Below, piece by piece: positions 11,499-16,232 of a stretch of DNA of 16,232 bases. Position 1 is the first letter of the stretch; every line of letters begins with the position of its first letter. Made by a program: the position numbers and the translations under genes. Source of the stretch: Pseudomonadota bacterium (GTDB lineage Bacteria > Pseudomonadota > Alphaproteobacteria > Acetobacterales > Acetobacteraceae); NCBI GenBank assembly GCA_021845835.1, contig JAJZVE010000026.1, forward strand, positions 1-16,232. The letters are read 5' to 3'. The notes beneath the pieces were generated by a model. The model made no database searches and was not told the origin of the DNA. It worked only from the letters and a program-made list of their open reading frames with translations.

Positions 11499-12908
11499 TC
11501 AGCTCGCCGCTTCCGCCGCCGGCCCGGCCGCCGCCTCGGACTCCGCGCCCGCCGCGGCGGCGATCGCGGGCGGCAGGGCAGGGTCGCGGGCCAGTTCCTC
11601 GGCGGTGACGCTCTGCTCCGTCACCTGCGCCTTTTCGAGGATGTGGTCCACCACCTTTTCCTCGAACAGCGGTGCCCGCAACGACTCCACGGCCTGCGGG
11701 TTCTTGCGGAAGAACTCCAGCACCTTCTGCTCCTGGCCGGGGTAGCGCATCGCTTCCTCGCGCATCGCCCGCATCATCTCGTTGTCGCCCACGCTGACGC
11801 CGCCGGCCCGCCCGATCTCGGCGAGCATCAGCCCGAGCCGCACCCGGCGCTCGGCGATGGCGCGGTATTCGGCTTTCAGCGTCGCCTCGTCCTTGCCCTT
11901 GTCGTCGTCATCGAGGCGCCCGGCAGTCCGGTCGGCCTCCACGCGCTGCCAGATCTGGCTGAATTCCGCCTCCACCATGCCCTGCGGCACCGGGAAATCC
12001 GCCTTTTCGGCGAGGATATCCAGCAGCTGCCGCTTCAGCCGCAGGCGCGACATCTGGTCGTATTCGCGCTGCATCTGCGCCCCGATCGCGTCCCGCACCT
12101 CCGCGAGACCGCCCTCGAAGCCGAGCGTCTCGGCCAGCGCCTCGTCCACCGCCGGCACGATGGCGCGCTTGAGCGCATGCACGGTCACGTCGAACGTGGC
12201 TGCCTTGCCGGCCACGTCCCTGGACCCGTACTCCTCGGGGAACGTCACCTGCAGCTGCCGGCTTTCCCCCGGCGCAAGGCCGACGAGCTGTTCGGTGAAA
12301 CCCGGGATGAAGCCCGGCCCGGCCACCTCGACGTCCACGCCCTTCGCGGCGCCGCCCGGGAACGGCGCGCCGTCCACCTTGCCCTCGTAATCGAGCGTCA
12401 GCATGTCGCCCGTCTCGGCCGGCCGCGGCTCCGCCACGTCCTCCAGCTTGCGCTGGCGGCGGGCCAGTTCGCCGAGCGCGCGGTCGATCACCTCGGCCGC
12501 CGGCGCGGCCCTCAGCCGCGTCAGGCTGATCCCGGCGAGGTCGGGCAGCGCGATTTCGGGCAGCAGCTCCAGCTCGACCTTGAATTCCAGGTCCTTGTCC
12601 GCAGCCCGCACCTCCGGCAGCGTTACCACCTCGACGCGCGGCTGGCCGGCAGAGCGCAGCTTGCGCTCGCTCAGCACCTGTTGCGTCGCCTCGTTGACGC
12701 TCTCCTCCAGCACCTCGGCATGCACCGCCGGGCCGAAGCGCTGCTTCACCACCGCAGGCGGCACCTTGCCGGGCCGGAAGCCGGGCAGTTGCAGCGTCCT
12801 GCCGAGCTCGGCGATGCGGCGGGCGCGCCGCCCCTCGAAATCCGCGGCCGGCACCACGACCGTAAAGGCGCGCTTCAGCCCGTCGGAGAGCGTCTCAATG
12901 ACCTGCAT
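11499..12908 (-). CDS. tig: trigger factor (ribosome-associated chaperone/prolyl isomerase)
   Basis: Binds at the ribosomal exit tunnel and folds nascent chains. The 469-residue product is longer than the E. coli protein of about 432, mainly through a charged/Ala-rich C-terminus. The start [13 protein letters not shown] uses the ATG at 12908-12906; GAGG lies 12 nt upstream, so the ribosome site is weak. The ribosome-docking signature GFRPGKVP is at 43-50. An FKBP-like isomerase domain follows at roughly 155-250 ([24 protein letters not shown]), then the helical C-terminal domain. The upstream open frame runs into tRNA-Leu and was discarded. With tRNA-Leu only 48 nt upstream, the two may share a transcript. 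Confidence 0.97.
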   Translation of the reverse strand: MQVIETLSDGLKRAFTVVVPAADFEGRRARRIAELGRTLQLPGFRPGKVPPAVVKQRFGPAVHAEVLEESVNEATQQVLSERKLRSAGQPRVEVVTLPEVRAADKDLEFKVELELLPEIALPDLAGISLTRLRAAPAAEVIDRALGELARRQRKLEDVAEPRPAETGDMLTLDYEGKVDGAPFPGGAAKGVDVEVAGPGFIPGFTEQLVGLAPGESRQLQVTFPEEYGSRDVAGKAATFDVTVHALKRAIVPAVDEALAETLGFEGGLAEVRDAIGAQMQREYDQMSRLRLKRQLLDILAEKADFPVPQGMVEAEFSQIWQRVEADRTAGRLDDDDKGKDEATLKAEYRAIAERRVRLGLMLAEIGRAGGVSVGDNEMMRAMREEAMRYPGQEQKVLEFFRKNPQAVESLRAPLFEEKVVDHILEKAQVTEQSVTAEELARDPALPPAIAAAAGAESEAAAGPAAEAAS

Positions 12909-12956
12909 GGGAGGGACGATCCTCGTAACCCGGTGAGCCAGACGGAAACCGGCCGG

Positions 12957-13041
<85 letters not shown>

Positions 13042-13078
13042 ACACAGCGGCCGTGAGCGCGCGGAGGTAGCGCAAGCC

Positions 13079-14383
13079 TCACGCCGCGGCAAGGGCGGCG
13101 CCCCCCTGCGCCGGCGGAATCGTCCGCCCCACCAGCGCCAGGTAGCCGCCGGCGCAGACCACCCCCACCGCCGCCCCCACCAATAGGGCCGGCACGAAGG
13201 AGCCGGTCGCCTGCACGATGAACCCGGTCACCGTCGGCGCCAGCGCGCCGCCCAGATAGCCGCCGAAATTCTGCATCGCGCCGAGCGAGGCGGTGCAGTT
13301 CGCCGGCGCCGCGACCGAGGGCATCGCCCAGGCCGCGGTCGAGGAGACATAGACAAGGAACATCGCGACCGAGATCGCCGCGACCGCCAGCACATTGCTC
13401 GGCGTCACCGCGGCGAACGTGGTCGCCAGCGCGGCCAGGACCAGCGACGCCGCCATCGGATACTTGCGGCTCTGCATCGGCGCGACCCCGCGCGACACCA
13501 GCCAATCGACCGCCCGGCCGCCCAGAATGCTGCCCGCCACCCCGAACAGATAGGGGATCGCCCCCACCCAGCCGGTGCGCGCGATGCTCAGGTGGCGTTC
13601 CTGCTCCAGGTACACCGGCAGCCAGGCGGTGTAGATCCAGGTCACGTAGATGGTGCCGAAATAGCCGATCAGCATGCCCCAGGTGGTGCGGAACGCGAAC
13701 AGCCGCTTCCACTCCATCCAGGTGACGGGGCTCGACCGCGCGTCCGCCTCGTCGCCCTCGGTGCGGTAGCGCTGCTCCTCCGCCGTCAGCGCCACCTGAT
13801 GCGGCTCGCGGTAGATCGCGTAGAACAGCGCCGCCACCACGAGGCCGGCGAGGCCCATGACGGCGAACATCCAGCGCCAGCCGAAACTCAGCATCAGCCA
13901 GGTCAGCAGCGGCACGGAAATCGTCGTGCCGAGCGAGGACGAGCTGTTCCACAGCCCGGTCGCCAGGCCGCGATCGCGCACGTTGAACCAGTCGCGCGCG
14001 ATGCGGGCGCTGGCCGGGAACTGCGGCGCCTCGCCGACGCCGAGCAGCATGCGGGCGGCGAAGAACTCGCCGAAATTGCGCACCAGCCCGCCGAGCAGTT
14101 GCGCCAGCGACCACAGCGCCATGCCCAGCGCCAGCAGCCGCCGCGGCCCCAGCCGGTCGATCAGCCCGCCGGCCGGCAGTTGCGCGAAGGCATAGGCCCA
14201 CAGGAACGCCGACAGCAGCAGCCCCATATCGACCGCGTTCAGGCCGAGGTCGTGGCGGATCAGCGGGTTGCCGACCGCAAGCGTGGCGCGGTCGATATAG
14301 TTGACGACGCCGCCGAGCACGATCAGCGCCAGCGCGGTGCGCTGGACCGCTCGCACCCGCGGCGTTGCGGTGATGCGCGACAT
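13079..14383 (-). CDS. MFS transporter, anion:cation symporter (ACS) type
   Basis: This is an inner-membrane transporter of the major facilitator superfamily. The 434-residue product has about 12 hydrophobic segments, split by a hydrophilic loop at roughly 188-235. NYIDR in the first helix (28-32), motif A GGLIDRLGPRR (72-82) and RMLLGVGEAPQFPA (111-124) are typical of the ACS family, which includes glucarate, galactonate and hexuronate permeases using a proton or Na+ gradient. The substrate is probably an organic or sugar acid, but no neighbouring catabolic genes reveal it. The ATG at 14383-14381 has AAGGA 6 nt upstream; another in-frame ATG 21 nt earlier precedes an A8 run. No regulator or periplasmic binding protein is adjacent. 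Confidence 0.88.
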   Translation of the reverse strand: MSRITATPRVRAVQRTALALIVLGGVVNYIDRATLAVGNPLIRHDLGLNAVDMGLLLSAFLWAYAFAQLPAGGLIDRLGPRRLLALGMALWSLAQLLGGLVRNFGEFFAARMLLGVGEAPQFPASARIARDWFNVRDRGLATGLWNSSSSLGTTISVPLLTWLMLSFGWRWMFAVMGLAGLVVAALFYAIYREPHQVALTAEEQRYRTEGDEADARSSPVTWMEWKRLFAFRTTWGMLIGYFGTIYVTWIYTAWLPVYLEQERHLSIARTGWVGAIPYLFGVAGSILGGRAVDWLVSRGVAPMQSRKYPMAASLVLAALATTFAAVTPSNVLAVAAISVAMFLVYVSSTAAWAMPSVAAPANCTASLGAMQNFGGYLGGALAPTVTGFIVQATGSFVPALLVGAAVGVVCAGGYLALVGRTIPPAQGGAALAAA

Positions 14384-14450
14384 GGACGTTCCTTTTTTTT
14401 CCATGCCAGTCTGTCGCATTGCCGCGGCCGGCTCAACCGCGGCGGTTCGA

Positions 14451-15266
14451 TCAGGCGGCGCCGTGCGTCAGCAGCCCGCGCAGCACCGCCAGCGCGGCCG
14501 CCGCCATCGTGCGCGCCTCGTCGAACAGGGTGGCGATCTGGTAGCTCAGGAAAAAGGCGACGGCGTAGAACGCCCCCGGCGCCGACCGTTCCAGCCGCGC
14601 CAGCGGCCGCGCGGCGGGCGCGGCCAGCGCGGCCTGCGCCAGCAGCACCGCAAGCAGGCCGAGCGCAGCGCCGCCGATCACGTCGGTCGGGAAATGCGCG
14701 CCCAGATAGATGCGCGCCGTATTCAGCAGTACCGCCCATATAAGCGCGGCGCGGCCGAGCCCCGGGCGCGCCTGCCAGACAACCCAGGCCAGCCCGAACT
14801 GCACGGCAGCGTGATCGCTCGGGAACGAGCTCCAGTGATTGAGTCCGGCCGGGTCCACCCCGGCGGGCAGCCGCATCGCCAGCGCCGCGTCGTGCATCGG
14901 CCGCAGATGCGTCGGCAGCGCGAGCTGCAGCGCGCGTCCCGCCAATCCGGCGGCGAACGCGCCCACGGTGCCGACCAGCACGGCGCTGCGCGGTTCGGCC
15001 CCGTCCGCGGCGAACCAGCAATGCCACACCAGCGCCATGAGCAGCACGCCAGAAAAAAGGTAGTCGGTGGTGAGCCAGGCCAGCGCCTCGTCCAGCCGCG
15101 GCACCTTGCCGGCGAATACGTTCAGGGCACGAACCAGCGGATAGTCCAGTTGGCCAGGCCAGGCAAACGCGATCACCCAGCACGCCGCGAACGCGGCCAC
15201 CGCCAGGCATGCCGTCGCACCGCGCCGCAACCTCGAAGCAGAGGGAATCGATGAAACGCCGTCCAT
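14451..15266 (-). CDS. PAP2-family membrane phosphatase
   Basis: Likely an integral membrane lipid phosphatase; the family acts on phosphatidic acid, undecaprenyl pyrophosphate or related lipids. The 271-residue product has about six hydrophobic segments. Motif 2 is PSDH (149-152) and motif 3 is AR-x5-His-x3-Asp with Arg185, His191 and Asp195, so both catalytic histidines (152, 191) are present. Motif 1 has Arg122-Pro123 but Leu115 where the usual Lys stands (Lys-x6-Arg-Pro), and motif 3 starts Ala-Arg rather than Ser-Arg. The ATG at 15266-15264 has no clear Shine-Dalgarno. It could recycle lipid carriers, but nothing nearby proves the substrate. The downstream transporter starts 67 nt later. 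Confidence 0.82.
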   Translation of the reverse strand: MDGVSSIPSASRLRRGATACLAVAAFAACWVIAFAWPGQLDYPLVRALNVFAGKVPRLDEALAWLTTDYLFSGVLLMALVWHCWFAADGAEPRSAVLVGTVGAFAAGLAGRALQLALPTHLRPMHDAALAMRLPAGVDPAGLNHWSSFPSDHAAVQFGLAWVVWQARPGLGRAALIWAVLLNTARIYLGAHFPTDVIGGAALGLLAVLLAQAALAAPAARPLARLERSAPGAFYAVAFFLSYQIATLFDEARTMAAAALAVLRGLLTHGAA

Positions 15267-15290
15267 GACCGAATCGTCATGCCGGCATGG

Positions 15291-15296
15291 ATCATA
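15291..15296 (-). promoter_or_regulatory. candidate -10 element for the PAP2 gene
   Basis: TATGAT on the minus strand matches the TATAAT consensus at five of six bases and lies 24 nt before the ATG. No good -35 is seen at 16-19 nt spacing (CTTAGC, CCTTAG or TCCTTA). A 12-nt palindrome, CATGCCGGCATG (15278-15289), sits at the expected transcription start and could be an operator. Confidence 0.35.
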
Positions 15297-15404
15297 TGCC
15301 AGTCACGAAACTGCTAAGGAGTCGACATGTCCGCGATCTGTGACGCAGCGTGGCAACGCCGCAGCGGTCGCGACAGCGGAAACCGGCGGTTGCAAATTTG
15401 CCGG

Positions 15405-15433
15405 GTGACAGCGGCCGCGGCGCCGACTAATCG
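15405..15433 (+). promoter_or_regulatory. candidate promoter of the lipoprotein gene
   Basis: GTGACA (15405-15410) and TAATCG (15428-15433) are separated by 17 nt, and the -10 ends 28 nt before the preferred GTG start. The -35 is close to consensus and the -10 is weak. A perfect 10-nt palindrome GCAAATTTGC (15392-15401) lies just upstream and might be a regulator site. Confidence 0.35.
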
Positions 15434-15461
15434 ACGCCTGTGCCGGAGAAGGAACACGCGC

Positions 15462-16220
15462 GTGATCGGTGTGACCAGGACAGCTGTGCCACTTGCGATG
15501 CTGGGGTTGCTGGCTGGGTGCGGACCCGACTACTCGCCGAATACCTACAGCAGCGTCGCCGTGCAGCAGGCCAACCCGGTCGAGCGCGGCGAGATTATCG
15601 GCGCGCGGCCGATCCAGGTCAGCGCCGACGGCGTGGCAGGCGCGGCGACGGGCGCGGCCGCCGGCGGCGCGCTCGGCGGCGTCGCCGGCTCGCAGTCGCC
15701 GGGCGGCGGCGTCGGGACCGCGCTCGGTGCGATCGGCGGCGGGCTCGTCGGCGGCCTGATCGGCACCTCCGTCGAGCACGTCACCAGCGACACCACCGCC
15801 TATGAATATATCGTGCAGGAGCCGGACAAGAAGCTGGTCTCGGTGACGCAGAAGGACGTGGTGCCGCTGAAGATCGGCACCAGGGTGCTGGTGATCGCCG
15901 GCAAGCAGGCGCGCATCGTGCCCGACTACACCGCCGAGCCGGACGCGCCCAGGCCGGCCGCCGCCAATGCCGAGGCCGCGAGCGCGGTGCCGAAACCAGC
16001 GGCCGACGCGGCCGAGGCGAAACCCGCGGACGCCATGCCTGCTGACGCGAAACCGGCCGACGCCACAGCGCCGGCCAACGCCGCGCAGGCGGAGCCAGCG
16101 CAGCGGACACCGCCATCCTCCGCGCTCGGCACCGCCGTGCCCGCGCCGGGGCCGGCCGCGGGGACTGCGCCGGCCCCGGCGCCCGTCGCCGCCGCCCCGT
16201 TGCCGGCCCCCGTGCAGTAG
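15462..16220 (+). CDS. glycine-zipper outer-membrane lipoprotein (SlyB/Pcp-like)
   Basis: Predicted lipoprotein of 252 residues from the GTG at 15462, with AGAAGGA 8 nt upstream. The signal peptide ends in the lipobox LLAGC, with Cys20 the lipidated residue; +2 is Gly, not Asp, so sorting to the outer membrane is expected. Residues 57-101 are a glycine zipper (repeated GxxxG, AAAGGALGG, GGGLVGGLIG), as in SlyB and rickettsial 17-kDa antigen. A small conserved part follows (about 114-157, with LKIGTRVLVIAG). The last 90 or so residues are an Ala/Pro-rich tail with repeated AKPADA-like units, which may span the periplasm or contact peptidoglycan. An in-frame ATG at 15327 with AAGGAG would add 45 residues before the signal peptide; I consider it less likely. 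Confidence 0.82.
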   Translation: MIGVTRTAVPLAMLGLLAGCGPDYSPNTYSSVAVQQANPVERGEIIGARPIQVSADGVAGAATGAAAGGALGGVAGSQSPGGGVGTALGAIGGGLVGGLIGTSVEHVTSDTTAYEYIVQEPDKKLVSVTQKDVVPLKIGTRVLVIAGKQARIVPDYTAEPDAPRPAAANAEAASAVPKPAADAAEAKPADAMPADAKPADATAPANAAQAEPAQRTPPSSALGTAVPAPGPAAGTAPAPAPVAAAPLPAPVQ

Positions 16221-16232
16221 CGCACCGGCCCG

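Overview
This looks like a piece of the core chromosome of a high-GC alphaproteobacterium, probably in the Rhodospirillales/Acetobacteraceae area. The family-level guess is inference from gene order, protein style and GC-rich codon use; no rRNA or other decisive marker is present. Nearly everything lies on the minus strand; only the last gene is on the plus strand.

Reading the minus strand in the direction of transcription (right to left): a PAP2-family membrane phosphatase (15266-14451), an MFS transporter of the anion:cation symporter type (14383-13079), tRNA-Leu(TAG), then the classic protein-quality-control series tig, clpP, clpX, lon, hup (12908-6154). This order also exists in enterobacteria (tig-clpP-clpX-lon-hupB). 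Next come tRNA-Val(TAC) and tRNA-Asp(GTC), then the start of the respiratory complex I operon, nuoA-B-C-D-E-F-G (5795 to beyond position 1). nuoG is cut by the window edge after about 340 codons.

The nuo genes are almost touching (gaps of 3-7 nt, one 4-nt overlap), so they are surely one transcript. They supply the quinone-side connecting subunits (B, C, D), one membrane subunit (A) and the NADH-oxidising electron-input module (E, F, G). Trigger factor folds nascent chains, ClpXP and Lon degrade damaged or regulatory proteins, and HU is a nucleoid protein that Lon is known to degrade in other bacteria. These proteostasis genes are spaced 100-250 nt apart and may have individual promoters or leaders.

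At the right end, a divergent intergenic region (15267-15461) separates the phosphatase from a plus-strand glycine-zipper outer-membrane lipoprotein with a long Ala/Pro-rich tail.

I found no mobile elements, CRISPR arrays, phage genes or toxin/antitoxin pairs, and no convincing new multi-gene system. What deserves a second look is small-scale: paired hairpins in the nuoA and clpX leaders, an His-to-Gln change in a conserved NuoC motif, an unusual PAP2 active-site motif 1, and an ambiguous start for the lipoprotein. No gene-free stretch exceeds 300 nt; the longest (10507-10750, 244 nt) holds the clpX leader hairpins and a GC palindrome after clpP.
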